Assembly: GCA_028274465.1 (NCBI GenBank)
Contig: CM051456.1
Coordinates: 114,443,397-114,507,396, forward strand
Origin: Plantago ovata
Taxonomy: Eukaryota > Streptophyta > Magnoliopsida > Lamiales > Plantaginaceae
DNA length: 64,000 nt
Reading direction: 5' to 3'
Shown here: piece by piece, positions 37,207 through 49,261 of the stretch
How positions within the stretch are numbered: position 1 is the first letter of the stretch
How the letters are laid out: each line of letters begins with the position of its first letter
Translations under genes and position numbers: made by a program
Notes under the pieces: model-generated
Databases searched by the model: none
What the model was told of the DNA's origin: nothing
What the model saw: only the letters and a program-made list of their open reading frames with translations

Positions 37207-37977
37207 TTAATCACCATATTTCCATTTCTCATTTCTCATACACAACTGGAGAGGCTTTGGCTGAGCCATTGTTCTCCTCTTCCACAAATTTATCTCCTTC
37301 CTCGGCTCCAAAACCGTCCCCGCTGCAGTCACCAACACCGGTGCCGAAAATGGAATTTCAAAATCATCATCCTCATCATCAACACAGACCCTCTCACCAT
37401 CAGAGTAGTAATCTCGGTCATGGTCATCCGTCGGCGCAACCTGCGCTATTGTCCAATCAAAACCTGCCAATGTATCGCGGCTGCTTGCGTATTTCCTCAT
37501 CTGGCCTAGCCTCGGCACGTTACAGGGAACGGTCGTCGATTTCTTGATTTCATCGTTCGACAACGCATTGGATTTTCTTCTGGATGAAAAAATCTTCTTA
37601 AGAGTGGACTGCTGTTTTTTCAGCTCGGGCCTGTTTTTGCTATTTTTCTCCGTCTTTGGGCCTGCGGGCTTGTTTTTCGTACTTTTCTCGGGCTTCGACT
37701 CTTTAGTACTACTACGATGTCTTGGACACAACTTGTTCTTTTGCTTGACCTGGCCCATGCAGGAGACTTTCGGAGAAGTCGGCTCCTGTGTATCGAAATT
37801 CCTCGACTTGCTACGGGCTTCTGCCGGAACCAAGGACATGATGGGGCCGGAGGCATGAGGTCTGTGCTTGTGATCATGCCAGTGATCCAGTCTATCAAGG
37901 GCCGGGCTGAATGTAGGATTTTGAAAAGAAACTGCTGCTTGAGCTGCCTTTGGGAAGAACTTGAAGATCTTATCCAT
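37207..37977 (-). CDS. At1g76070-like (syringolide-induced protein 14-1-1 family), function unknown
   Basis: Single-exon frame of 256 codons starting MDKIFKFFPKAAQAAVSF. It contains the conserved block EPTSPKVSCMGQVK near residues 66-79. A lysine/serine-rich middle (residues about 80-150), a tryptophan-containing motif (AGFDWTIAQV), an acidic stretch (DDEDDDFEIPFSAPV) and a basic C-terminus (INLWKRRTMAQPKPLQL) follow. No membrane helix or catalytic motif is visible. The family is plant-specific; a soybean relative is induced by the elicitor syringolide. A CACTA element has landed about 120 bp past the stop, where it may affect the 3' UTR. Confidence 0.82.
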   Translation of the reverse strand: MDKIFKFFPKAAQAAVSFQNPTFSPALDRLDHWHDHKHRPHASGPIMSLVPAEARSKSRNFDTQEPTSPKVSCMGQVKQKNKLCPRHRSSTKESKPEKSTKNKPAGPKTEKNSKNRPELKKQQSTLKKIFSSRRKSNALSNDEIKKSTTVPCNVPRLGQMRKYASSRDTLAGFDWTIAQVAPTDDHDRDYYSDGERVCVDDEDDDFEIPFSAPVLVTAAGTVLEPRKEINLWKRRTMAQPKPLQLCMRNEKWKYGD

Positions 37978-38520
37978 GTTTGTGTTTAATTCTTGGTTAA
38001 ATTTGTACGATTGAATCGTTTGTGAGAACTTATATATATGAAGATGGTGGGTCTGTTTGGATTTTGGATGCGCGTGAAGTATATTATAATTAGGTGTTTT
38101 GTTTGGAAGAGGAAAGTACGTAGAAAAGGATATATCAAACGATATTCATTCAAAAATCAATATTGACGTTGTTATCAATCAAGTGGGAAAATATGACTGA
38201 GCTTAAAATAAGACAAAATGTTAAAATGTGCTGCTTGTAATATTTAAATCGTGGAATTATGGTACAGCTGGGTTGTCTTAAAAGTTGGTACTATTTCAAT
38301 TTTGGGTCAAAAGTCCGAAACGAGGGGCCAAATCAACTCCGAAATGTGCAAATAGATTGATCATATCATAGGGAGAGTAAGTACGTGATTTTATTGTATC
38401 GGTTATGAAAATTATCAGGATATTTGTTGTTCTTTTTGTCGGTTTGTAATTTTTTTTTCTTTTTTCCTTTTTTTTAATAAATACTCCATGTGAAATACTT
38501 TTCAAGATTTTATTGACAAA
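37978..38520. other. Upstream region of the At1g76070-like gene
   Basis: AT-rich promoter-proximal sequence. A TATATATG stretch on the plus strand near 38032-38040 lies about 55 bp upstream of the start codon, possibly a TATA box. No other gene is seen. Confidence 0.4.
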
Positions 38521-38692
38521 TTTTTTTTTTTTTTTTAACGGTCAATCTAACCTACTCTAGTTATAGCTCCTACATTACTCCTTGACCATCTTATAACTAC
38601 AAATATTCTGAATTACCTTATGATTTCATCGGGGTCCGGACCCCCTACCTCTCCTTGCTATTCGAGCACCCAAACCACTCGGCCACCCTTCA
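38521..38692 (-). mobile_element. tRNA-derived SINE with poly(A) tail
   Basis: Read on the minus strand, it begins near AAGGGTGGCCGAGTGGTTTGG, an A box like that of tRNA-Leu/Ser. A B-box-like GGGGTCCGGACCCC (38631-38644) lies 30-40 bp further on. It ends with a run of 16 A (plus-strand T run 38521-38536). Length and layout fit a plant SINE. I could not identify a clear target duplication. Confidence 0.6.
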
Positions 38693-39743
38693 AACTCCAC
38701 AAGTTTGTTTTCGCGCATTTCGTCTTCTCTTGTTCTCTTGTACATGTAACGGTAAGCTTTTATAAAAATTGCTTCAGGATAAAGAATTTTTGCACGATTA
38801 AAATCTTATGAATGAATCCCGAAAAGAAATTAATTTATTGGTATAAATAGCATTTTCGCAGCAGATATTCTGTGAGAAACTTTTGTAAGCCTATGAACAT
38901 TCCTGATCAGTATTTAACTTAATTATAATGATAATTACTATAATTTTTCAGATTGCCGTCCATTACTTAATTTTCAGGACTTATCATTAAAAAATTAAAC
39001 ATAGAGTGGTGTTTATTGGGCGGACATCAAATTTCTCAGCTGTTTGTTGATGTGCTCTGACCTCCTTTCTCAGTTGCTTTCCATGTGAAAATTAACAACA
39101 TTTTATGACGTTGGGTGTGAGATTTTGACTTTAAAAAAACAAAAAAAGGTACTCAAATGTATATAATATTCACGTCGAATATACAGATATACTTATAAGG
39201 TTTTACTATGCTCTTAAGATTCAAATTATATGTACTATAATAGTTTGTGAAAAAATATATTTGCTTCAAATATTGAAAAATGGTTTATGATAAATTATAA
39301 TTATCATTATGATGGATATACGTACCTAACAAAGCATGCATCACATTATTACGCGGCATGTCATAATTATTTAATTGTATTAATAATAATATTTCATATT
39401 TGTAGTTCAATGGGTGACAAATTTGTAGTTGTACGTGTATAAAAAAGAGAGAACCGGTTCAATGTGTACTAGCTTGGTCGAGAGCTCTTTCTTGCCAACA
39501 TCGTTATTGATTGAATTTGTCACCCACTGAATAAGGTGGTGAAACATTCAACTTATTATACACATAGATCGACGATATATACAAGGCGACATGATTAAAA
39601 TAATGTTTCAATTATATTTTATGTATTTATCTTTCTAAAAACGGTAGGTCACCCTCATTGTAAGTTACAAATTGTACTCAGAGTCGGCATATCAAAGGAG
39701 CAAAATTTCCAAGGGTTGATTGCAATTTTCAAGTATATCAGTA
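38693..39743. other. AT-rich spacer, nothing recognised
   Basis: No convincing reading frames, RNA genes or transposon ends between the SINE and the MITE. Confidence 0.4.
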
Positions 39744-40001
39744 CTCCCTCCTCCGTCCCCGGTGAATATTTTACGTTTATTTTGTTGGTTTTTTTAAAGT
39801 GTAATTTGATCTCTAATAAATTCTAAATTTTATCGGAAAATAATTAATAAAATTATATAATGAAAATAGAGATACTATATTTTCATAATATACTTTCATA
39901 AATTAAATAAATTTTCGTTATAGTTTAGGAGTAAATGGAGATCAAACGGAACACAAAATATTCAACAAAAATAAACGTAAAGAAATGACTGGAATGGATA
40001 G
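39744..40001. mobile_element. Stowaway-like MITE
   Basis: The left end CTCCCTCCTCCGTCCCCGGTG and the inverted right end are imperfect. Subterminal ACGTTTATTTTGTTGG pairs with CAACAAAAATAAACGT. TA flanks both ends (39742-39743 and 40002-40003), the target preference of Tc1/mariner MITEs. Confidence 0.6.
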
Positions 40002-40555
40002 TATTAATAATTATTTAATAATGTTACGATAGTTCCGGTAGTGTGACTATTGAAGCATGAAATGAATTATTGGTGCAGCTTGGTTTGGTTTAAGAATTGC
40101 AGAATTTTGGCATGTGCAACTTAATTTCACTAATAAAGCGCTTGGTCACTTGGTCTAGTCTACACAAGTCAGTCCATGTTACTATATTAATTAACTATTG
40201 CTACCCAAATAATTTTAGATGTTATATAGATAAACTAAAAAGTCATTCTATTTATAAATATAGAGTTGGAAGTTGGAACTTTGTCACAGTAGTAGAAATT
40301 TTGATTCACCGCCGAACCTAAATTTGAATATTCACGGACAAACTTCAATCATATTAAATTTTAATATGGATACACTATGCAATTAGCCAATTCTACATGT
40401 AAAATTATATCATCTTTGAACAAGTCGAATTTATCATCGGTTGGGTTGTGCACCTTTCATCAACTTAAGTATGATACCAGTCATACCATATTAAATTGCA
40501 CCATTATCTTCTTAAAATGTCTTATTATTAAAGAGAGGATTTATTATCCAACTTA

Positions 40556-40778
40556 GGCTCTGTTCATTTCACCTTAATTTCAGTTTTATTAAGTTTAGTT
40601 CAAATAAGTTTAGTTCAATTCAGATTTATTAAGTTCAGTTCAGTTCAGATAAATTAAGTTCAGTTCAGGTTTGCTTAATTAAAATTTATACTTCAAATAA
40701 GTTCAATTCAGTTCAGATTAATTAAGTTCAGTTCAGTTCAGATAAGTTCATATTTTTTCAGGTGAAACAAACAGAGCC
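40556..40778. mobile_element. Tourist-like MITE, 223 bp, TTA target-site duplication
   Basis: The terminal inverted repeats are GGCTCTGTTCATTTCACCT and AGGTGAAACAAACAGAGCC, flanked by TTA (40553-40555 and 40779-40781). The interior is built from repeated TTCAGTTCAGATAAGTTCAG-like units. It belongs to the same family type as the element at 7314-7466. Confidence 0.85.
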
Positions 40779-40781
40779 TTA

Positions 40782-41703
40782 TACATAATTTGTAAGATCT
40801 TTTCACAAGTAAAGTGAGATATTGTAATATTTACTATTTCATTACCTTCTCCAAATTAAATTGTGGAGAATTTTAGTCTATATTATTTTCGTCTTAACAA
40901 CAAAACTGAATTGATCTTAATTCAATTTAATGGTTTTTGATAGACCACCCCACATACTTAGCAGCACAACATGGAGGAGTCATCTTTTAAGTTTGTTTAT
41001 GAAGAACTGGCTGCATTTACATAATTTCATTTCTTTTACAGTACTTACATTGGCTATTTGGCTTCCACTTTTGAAATTAAATTATTATTGAAGAAACGTT
41101 TTCGCAAACGTGAGTTGCATGTCAATTGCCATGACTTAGAATTTTGTTAATGGGTTGATGAATATATGGGTAAAATTTGTTTAATACAACTTCTTGGTCT
41201 TGGATATGATCATATGAATAGGTTGACTGGAGCAATCTGGGGATCGTGCGTGAGTGACTTTTAGTCGAATTTACACCATAGGCACTTGGAACTCGTGAGG
41301 AATGAGGATCATAGTATAGAAGATTTCTCGGCAAATCCCTCAAAAGATACTACCCAGTATCAAATTTGCTCTTTTCATGTTAAAGAATATCACAATCTCA
41401 TCCTCTATTTTTCACCAAGGCTACTGCCTTTTAACAAAGACAATCCAATTACAAATGGGCCCTTCACTTTAAACTATAATCTAACTATTATGCCTAGTGA
41501 TCAAAAGCAATTGTCCAATAAAAATTATGAAATTTATAATAAATGAATGACAAATAACTAATTGCATGTGTTGTATATGGTTTATGAATGATTAAACATA
41601 TTGTAAGATAGTGGAATACAGTTTGTATATTAATTAAAAGAACCAGAGAATATAGGAGAAGGAAATGAAAATGTTTAAATAAAAATAAAAATATGAGAAA
41701 TGT
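40782..41703. other. AT-rich spacer before tRNA-Glu
   Basis: No gene is recognised. On the minus strand just past the tRNA 3' end, a T5 run near 41687-41691 could terminate RNA polymerase III. Confidence 0.4.
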
Positions 41704-41774
41704 TCCGTTGCCGGGAATCGAACCCGGGTCGCCTGGGTGAAAGCCAGATATCCTAACCGCTGGACGACAACGGA
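41704..41774 (-). tRNA. trnE-UUC: tRNA-Glu (UUC)
   Basis: The minus strand folds into a cloverleaf. Acceptor stem TCCGTTG pairs with CAACGGA. The D arm contains AGCGGTTA. The anticodon loop is CTTTCAC with anticodon TTC. The T arm is CCCGG TTCGATT CCCGG. The A box and the B box (GGTTCGATTCC) are intact and a T5 run follows. It is nuclear-type glutamate tRNA, 71 nt without CCA. Confidence 0.95.
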
Positions 41775-42192
41775 ATGTTGAAGATATTAATTCAAATTTG
41801 TACATGTTCCTTAACAAACAATTAGCGACAAATTTCCACAACTAAGTGGAATTTATCACAGTAGATTAACTGGATCAACGCGTTTGGGCCACATCGTCTG
41901 ATAATTATAATCGGATTGGCACAAGGCGGGCTCGGCCTACTGGACAAGATGACCTATCTTCTTGCTTAGGCAAAAACGCATAGCAGAAAGATCAAATTTC
42001 AAAATATCCCACTGGACAGGTATTCCGTATTCAGTTCAATTCAATTTTCAGCTGAATTCCAGCAATCTTCTTGTTCCTTCAAATTTGGGGGTTTTTACTT
42101 ACCTAGCTCGAATGTTTTAATTGATATCCAAAATAGTCTTATAGTTAGCATTTTCTAACATTTCAGAGTTGAATTGAGGAAGAGAATCAGCA

Positions 42193-43089
42193 ATGGTTGT
42201 CGCATTGGATTTGCAGGATTTCCTTCTCCGAGCTAGGGTTCTCAAGCTTTACCGCCAAGCTCTCAGGATCTCTCGTCGTGCCCCACCAGAATCTAAAGGT
42301 CAGCTCTCATCCAATCCAATCTATATACTAGTGAATTTTATGGATAGAACCTCACTTATACGGTAGTGTAATTTCTCGTTAATGATATCTGAAATTTATG
42401 GCAAATGAGATTTTAGTAATTGTGTGATGAGCTTAGCAAGGAGGTTACTTTTTTGGACTAATTAGGTACTAATCCATGTTTAACAATTTCACTTAGTCTT
42501 GATCTTGGAGGCTAGTTGCCTGTAACACTACAACGATAATCCTGTGCATTCTTGCTGTTAGAAGTTAGAACTTTTCTTAATTTATATTACAAATGCAGGA
42601 TCATTGCCCAAGTGATGTGAGATACATCTAACTAAGGGGGCTGTGTGCATAAGAAAGCTTTCTTAATTTACGCATCATTTTCTTGTGAAACAAGTCTGTT
42701 CGTCCCACATTTAGTTAGGTGACTTAGGTCATAGATTATCACATACAGTACATTGTTAGAATAGTTGAATATCATGCAGCTTTGCAACTAGAGATGAGCA
42801 AGGGCAAATTAAACTTTATCTGTCTGAGTTCTGATGGAGCTGTGTCATTCTCTGTTAAAGTATCTGATGTACTACTTGTCTTTGATGATGTGTTCAAGTT
42901 AGTGTCCGTCCATGCATGTCTGAGAGTGTTCCCATCATTTTTGGAACAGGTGAATTGAGACAGATTGTAAGACAAGAACTGGAGAACAACAGGACATGCA
43001 GAGACAAGCAAAGGATTAGATTTTTGATTAGTGATGGGTTAGAGAGATTGAAGCGACTCGATGAAACTCTGGACATGCAAGGTCATTGA
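42193..43089 (+). CDS. Small LYR-motif (complex 1 LYR) protein
   Basis: The only plus-strand gene. Exon 1 is 42193-42298 and exon 2 is 42950-43089, with a GT-AG intron of 651 bp; total 246 bases (81 aa). Exon 1 contains LYR within RARVLKLYRQALR (residues 13-25). The downstream phenylalanine (IRFLISDG) completes the L-Y-R...F signature. Exon 2 is helical and basic (GELRQIVRQELENNR..., LERLKRLDETLD). LYR proteins are small mitochondrial matrix factors that work with acyl-carrier protein in respiratory complex assembly or Fe-S delivery. Size and sequence fit the LYRM2 type. By gene order it corresponds to Arabidopsis At1g76060 (EMB1793), from memory. Confidence 0.85.
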
Positions 43090-44211
43090 TATACTGTACT
43101 GTATCATACCAAATTGTTACTCCATTTGTTGTTTTCTCACAAATTGCCTCATGACATGGAAACGCTTTTGCAAGATTATGTATTGTTTTGTAGCGATGAC
43201 TAATAATGGGACAATGGCAATACAGAATAGCTTTGACACATTAATAGTCTTAAACTCTGTGTACTACTTTACTTGATAACAAACTACCTGTCCAGATTTT
43301 CATCTTACAATTTGTTTGTAGGACTACTTGTAAAGAGTTGAGGTATATTAACAACGTTTGTAGAGGCATCAGTATTGGATTATTCTCTATCTCTGCTGTA
43401 ATGCAGCAAATAAAGCTCATGGAAAACTCACAGTTTTGTATCATCATAAAAGAGAGTAGGCTGCACCAGTAGAGTGCATACAATATCCCGCTTAATAACA
43501 ACAGAGAGAAAAAATGAAACACACAATTGAAAAATACTATCCCGCTTCTTTAATTGTTTAACAGTTAGAATATAGAGTAATTCATAAATTATAGTCTGGA
43601 AAAGGATACTAAAGGGAAACAAAATCAGAATGCATAACCTTCAAAATTGAAATCAGGAAGCAAAAACAAAATTCGACAACATCCGAGTTTTCAGAATGCA
43701 AATACAAAACAAGGATTCTTCGCTGCACTTGGTTTTTGAGAGGTGGATATGGATTTTCATACCAAACCATGAAGCTGTTTTTGCTCAGGGCACGACCCAT
43801 GTATACAGCAGTGGAAGGAATGTTGAAGTCGATGCCAAAAGGAGATTATCCTATTTCCCAGCACCTGCTGCAATCGGGTGCTTCAAGAAGTGCTCAAATC
43901 CATGGATACGAATAGCACCGAGAAGTGAATTCTTCACATAATAGATCGAGCAATTAGCACCAGAAGGCTCTTGGACCCAGAAATGATAGTGTCATATACT
44001 ACTAGAATCTTCTCTTCTAATGAAACAGATAACAACACCAGAAAGCAATATCTCTGACCAGCATGCTCAATCTTAGAATTTTCTCCTCTTAACTCCAGAC
44101 TTGACTTGATGGCTTTTCCCGCTTCAAGCATGATGAGCATAACAATCTGTTTGATCTCAGAAGTAACTGAGGGCTGTTGGAGGTTAAACTCATTATAAAT
44201 GAGTTTGTTTA
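43090..44211. other. Intergenic between convergent LYR and PPR genes
   Basis: 3' flanks of both genes. Several short frames exist on both strands, but none resembles a known protein. Confidence 0.45.
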
Positions 44212-45819
44212 CTACAAAGGACGAGCTATAAACCCTCTTTCCACCATCTTCTCCACCAACTCCTCATGCTTCTTCAACTCTCCAGCTTTTCTCAGAAGCT
44301 GCATAACCATTTCGTACAGTTGTGGAGTAGGTCTCAAACAATGGTCCTCTATCATCTTTTTAAAGTACCTATAAGCAGCATTCCAATGCCCCATAGAATT
44401 GTAAACCGAAATAAGAATCTTAAAAGTATTCACATTAGGCTCTACTTCATACTCCTCCATTTCCTTCCAAAGCTTGACCACCATATCAGGAGATTTCCCA
44501 GTAGCAAACATCTGCATCAGTGTATTATACGTCGCTGTATTGGGTTTGCACTTCACATCCTTCATCTTGACAAATAACCTATGAGCAGCATTAACATCCT
44601 GCTGTTTAGCGATACAATTAAAAATCGGGTTGAAACTGGACGGATTTGGCTCGCACCCTCCCTTGATCATAGCATCAAGAACCTTGAGAGCCTCTTTTTT
44701 ATTCTTGTCCTTACAATGAGACCCAATCAAAAAGTTATAAGTAATCACATCCGGTTTGCAAGAAGAGCGCTTCATTTGATTGTAAACCAACAGCACTTTA
44801 TCAGTCCTTCCGGCCTTAACATGAACCCTCATCAAATTATTGAAAGTAACCGCATTCGGCTGAATCCCCTCATTAACCATATCCGAGAAAACATCATTAG
44901 CACGCGTAACCTGACCACTCCTACACAATGCATCAATCACAATACTGTAAGTATACACACCAGGCTTAACCCCAGCAGTCTTCATCTCATCAAAAACCCT
45001 TTCAGCCTCGCAAATATTATTCGCCCTGCACCACCCGTGCACCAAGCTCGTATACACAACAACATCCAGCTCGAACTTATCCTTAAACCTATCAAAAACC
45101 GCTTGCGCTTGAGTCGCAAACCTTTTCCTACACAATATACCAATCAGAATCGAAAACACCTTCGTATCAGGCTTGCATTCATACTCCTCCATCCTGTTAA
45201 ACGCGTGAATCGCTTCGTCAGCGAAACCCGCCCGAACATACCTCCGGATCATGACAACAAACGTTTCCACAGGAATACTAACACTTTTCGACTTCATCAA
45301 ATCAATAAGCTCCCACGCCACATCAAAGAAGCGTACCTTACCAGCAACATCAATCATTTCATTGAAAATTTCTACAGACGGAGCAGAATCAGACGAGGTT
45401 ACCCAATTGAAGAAGGCTAGGGTTTGGGAGAAGGGGATTCCGTGGCGGCGTTCGGCGCATTTCTCGATTACGCGTCTGGCGATAGAGGATGAGATTGAAT
45501 CAGCGGGGGAGATGGTTGAGAAATCGATTGAGGAGAGATCAGGGTTTAAGGGGTTGATAGGGTTTAAGAGGAGATTGGGATTTTGGCGGTGGTGGTTAAG
45601 GATTAGGGAGTGGAACTTGTCGGCGATTAGGGTTTCGGAAGGGGAAAGGTTGGTTGTGGAGGTGAGTGGGGATATATCGCCGGTTTCTTCGTCGGAAATG
45701 GCGTCGTTGTCGAAGGCGGCTGAGGAGGAGGATGAGTAAGGGTTGAAGGTGGTGGTGGTTCTACGGAGGAGAGGTGAAAGGAAGGTGAGCTGACGGTGGT
45801 AGGATTTAGCGAACGCCAT
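44212..45819 (-). CDS. P-class pentatricopeptide repeat protein, probably mitochondrial
   Basis: Intronless frame of 535 codons. The N-terminus ([20 protein letters not shown], then serine-rich) looks like a mitochondrial targeting peptide. From about residue 150 to 515 it consists of roughly ten 35-residue PPR motifs ([70 protein letters not shown]). There are no E or DYW extensions, so it is a P-class RNA-binding protein acting in organelle RNA processing, stability or translation. It resembles Arabidopsis At1g20300 (about 537 aa) from memory. The frame is intact. Confidence 0.88.
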   Translation of the reverse strand: MAFAKSYHRQLTFLSPLLRRTTTTFNPYSSSSSAAFDNDAISDEETGDISPLTSTTNLSPSETLIADKFHSLILNHHRQNPNLLLNPINPLNPDLSSIDFSTISPADSISSSIARRVIEKCAERRHGIPFSQTLAFFNWVTSSDSAPSVEIFNEMIDVAGKVRFFDVAWELIDLMKSKSVSIPVETFVVMIRRYVRAGFADEAIHAFNRMEEYECKPDTKVFSILIGILCRKRFATQAQAVFDRFKDKFELDVVVYTSLVHGWCRANNICEAERVFDEMKTAGVKPGVYTYSIVIDALCRSGQVTRANDVFSDMVNEGIQPNAVTFNNLMRVHVKAGRTDKVLLVYNQMKRSSCKPDVITYNFLIGSHCKDKNKKEALKVLDAMIKGGCEPNPSSFNPIFNCIAKQQDVNAAHRLFVKMKDVKCKPNTATYNTLMQMFATGKSPDMVVKLWKEMEEYEVEPNVNTFKILISVYNSMGHWNAAYRYFKKMIEDHCLRPTPQLYEMVMQLLRKAGELKKHEELVEKMVERGFIARPL

Positions 45820-46506
45820 TGGAGAAATGATGGTGTGAGTGAGAGTGAGCTGATTATGGCGGCTACTGAGAGAAGAAGGGTACAGCTAAGAGTTGCAGAG
45901 ACGACGGTACTACTAATGGTGTTTGTGTTTAAAAGAAATATGGGAATATTGCAAAACTTATACTCTCGCTTCTTTCTTTGTAAATTAGCCCAAAACTATT
46001 TGTTTATTACCTTCTCATTCAAAAATGAAATTTAAATACACTTAGAGTTAGTTAGTTATGTCAGTATCTCAAACAAGTCATAGCGAGAATTCGGTAAGGC
46101 TTGAGATCGGAAGGTATTGGGGCACGAGCCTAACTTATAATTCGTTCTACTGACCAGACGAGTATGGCTAGTTCAAACATACTCGTTAAATCTTGTTAAA
46201 ATTCGTGAGATATAATACCCATTTTGTAATTATTAGGTATTTTAGCATTAAATTTGAATTGTTTCTATTTCTATTTAGTGATTGAAAAATTAATTAATAA
46301 TGAATAATTTCGAATTGTTGAATTTTGATATTTTATTTCATATGTTCACATGTTTTTTATCCAAGTTCAGTAAGGTTCAAGTCAAACAAGTTGGGCTCGA
46401 GTATTAAAAAATATAACTAGAATTTGAATTTGAATTCTAATGTGTTTCGTAAACCAGCCGAGCTATGTGATACTCACCTATATAACACCATTAAGCTAAA
46501 GTCTAT
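45820..46506. repeat. PPR promoter region and left half of an interrupted dispersed repeat
   Basis: Sequence next to 45820 is the PPR upstream region. About 46225-46500 matches 53230-53530 (shared GAAAAATTAATT, TATTTTATTTCATAT, AAGTTGGGCTCGAG/AAGTTGAGCTAG-type blocks). The continuation of the repeat lies at 51497-51700, beyond the 5 kb element. So the element inserted into a pre-existing repeat copy. Confidence 0.6.
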
Positions 46507-48796
46507 GGGGAGGCCGGCCTTTCCTAAAAATATGGAAAGGCCTGGTTTTACTAAAAACTCGCTGGTTTTCCCAAAACTCGTTGGTTTTGAGATTAAATCG
46601 GCCGACCGGCCGAGTTTTTACGCAAACCCGGTTTTCTTAATAGAATAAATATAACCATCCACACACTAAACACACAATTCAGCGTTTACTGTGTGAAATT
46701 CATTCTTTTCTCTCTGCAAATTCCCGTCTTCTTCTCCGACTTCCAAATCTCAAACTTTCCCGATCAATGGAAGAAACAAGCCGATTGTTCTCCTTTTTTC
46801 TTCGTTTCTGCTACCTTTGTGTTGGATTTAGTATTCTCAATATGTTTTGTGAGATCTAGGGTTTCGAATTTAGTTTCTTCTCAGATCTGATTTCACAAAT
46901 CTAGGGGTTCTGATTTGAAGCATGATGAAGAGGATCGGAAGGATTTTTTTGTTGTTCCAGACGCTGCTAATCCGTTGAAGTAGTTTTCACGATGGAGAGT
47001 TGATTCTTCCAGTAAAGGTATGTTAGTTTAGTTGTTAATTTTGATATTGTGAATCTGTTTTTTGTTGTGCTTTGAAGTGTTTGTGGATGTATTCATTCTA
47101 TTATATGCTCTGTTTGCGTGATGTTATGGTTCATGTGTTTTTATGTTACGGTTTTAAGTGTCTGTGGTATGCTTATAAGGTATTTTGATGTTGTTCCCGA
47201 TGGATTGTGGTTTTGTTTTAAGTGTATCTAGTATTCTTATTATTAAACTTAGTTTCTGTTGTTGAATTTTTTTTTCTTTTAGTACTAAGTGTTTCTAGTA
47301 TGCTTATAATGAATTTTGGTATGTTTTTAAGTGTCGTTGGAATTATGAAATTGATTTAAGTGGGGATATTATGATTTTAGATGTTGATATTTGTGTTGTT
47401 GTATTTTTAAGAGATCATGTTGTGCTATGTAAGGTCTTGTGTTATGATTTTTAGGAGATGTAATCTTATGCTACTTTAGTTTTCTTGATGAAAGGATTAC
47501 GGTGTAGTGTTATGATTTTAAGGGTCGTGCTATATCTATAAGGGATATTTATAAGGCATCATGTTATGTTATTATTTTAAAGGGTGATATTGTGCTTTTA
47601 AATGTGTTGCTGATATTTTATGTTTTTCTTTTTTTTAGTTGTTGATGCTTTTGACACTATAATGAGAGCAGATCAAATAAGAGGAAAGATGCCCCTGTTG
47701 TTGGTATAATTGCTGGTTGTGTAGCTGCTGGTGTTTCAGATTATGAAGAGTTGAGGACAATTGAACGGAAGCTACATAGTTTGCGAGTTGCGTTAAAAGT
47801 CAACAATATTTTGAACAAGTAGGATAACTTTGTAATAATGTCCTGGACAAACTATTTTATCTGGATGTTATTTGAAATAGTTTCTAATTTGAGCAGTTAC
47901 TTTTGGCCTTTTTGAACAATTAGTTTGTGTATGTTTTAAAGCAGTGGTTTAATATGAAACTCTTATATGTTCTGGTTATAGTTTTTTATATATGATGTTA
48001 TGACTTTAAGATACAAGATGTTGCGATTGTTGGACAAAGTGTGCATGTTGGATGTTAGTTTGGATCGAGTAGTGTGTCAGTGTGTGATGTTGACAGTTAG
48101 TCTTTGCTCTTGGATAATTAGTTTGTGTATGGTCTTAAGTGGTTTTAACATGCAAGGATTGTATGGTGAAGTTTAGTTTTCTGTCTAATTTTTGAAGTGG
48201 TATAGCAAATGTCAATTAAATTCTTAATTGATTTCTTAGAAGTACAATAGTGGATACTTAAAACCACAATTGTACGTACTTAAAACTACAATAAGAATAC
48301 TGATAACTACACCAACTGGTTATAAGAGATATATGTTACGGTTTTAAGGGTTTGTCATAAGAGTTACTGATGATATATTTTGTCATATTATACTTCTAAA
48401 ATCTTTTGTTATACTTTATTTAAGGTGCAACGTAAAATCAAGACATCATGCAATAAACTAGTGTAAAATTAAATAGTTCATTCATGTAAGGATTAAAACA
48501 TTTAGTCAATTGATGTTTCCACAACTAGTATTATCAATTACAACAACCGTTCTCCATTAAAATTTTAATTTGAGTTTTTAGAACAACAACATAATGGGTA
48601 CTTAAAACCACAACTTGGATACATAAAACCCCAACAAGGGTACTTATAACACACCAATTGATGTATGAGATATATGAGAACATGCCAACAAGTGTAAAAT
48701 TGAATGCTTCATTATATTCATGTCAGGACTGAAACATTCAGTCAATTGGAGTTTTTAAAACTAGTATTCTAAAAGTAACAAAATTACAACAAGCGT

Positions 48797-48963
48797 TCAT
48801 GTGGTGTTTCTTATGCAAAATGAATCTGGATCTTTGAAATTGACTTCTCGTGAGTAAACTTGTTCGTGATCTTTGAAGCAACGAAATTGGTGTTTCTGAT
48901 ACTTGAAGTCATCCTTTGTCATTCCATCTCTCCAGAAAATAGCACTCGGCCTAGCATCTTCAC
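48797..48963 (-). other. Possible coding exon inside the 5 kb element, unidentified
   Basis: On the minus strand, after a TGTAG acceptor, an open frame reads GEDARPSAIFWRDGMTKDDF and then a basic, aromatic-rich stretch ending RNTT-stop. The composition looks protein-like. I do not recognise the family. It may be a captured gene fragment or an element-encoded exon. Confidence 0.3.
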
Positions 48964-49261
48964 CTACAGGTAGCGGTGATAAAATTATGGATCTCCGTCC
49001 TTTTGTTTATGAATAAAAAAAAAGCATTTCTTTAAATTTTTTGTTCATCTACATGCTTAAATCATAATAATACGATCACGTAAAACATACCATGACCAAT
49101 TAAAATTATAACTGTATACCTAAACAATATACCAATTGACGACATGGAAATAATAACTGATATTACTAAAATCCATAGCATCAAAACTTCAAATTACAAC
49201 AACATGCCTTAATACCATAGTGATGCAACTTATAACCACACCAGATTTCAATCAGAATAAT

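Noticed and set aside
41494..41841. 115-codon minus-strand frame
   Set aside because: It runs through the tRNA-Glu gene, and the only recognisable part is tRNA sequence.
44581..45739. Long plus-strand open frames (279 and 162 codons)
   Set aside because: They are antisense shadows of the intact PPR gene at 44212-45819 and have no family resemblance.
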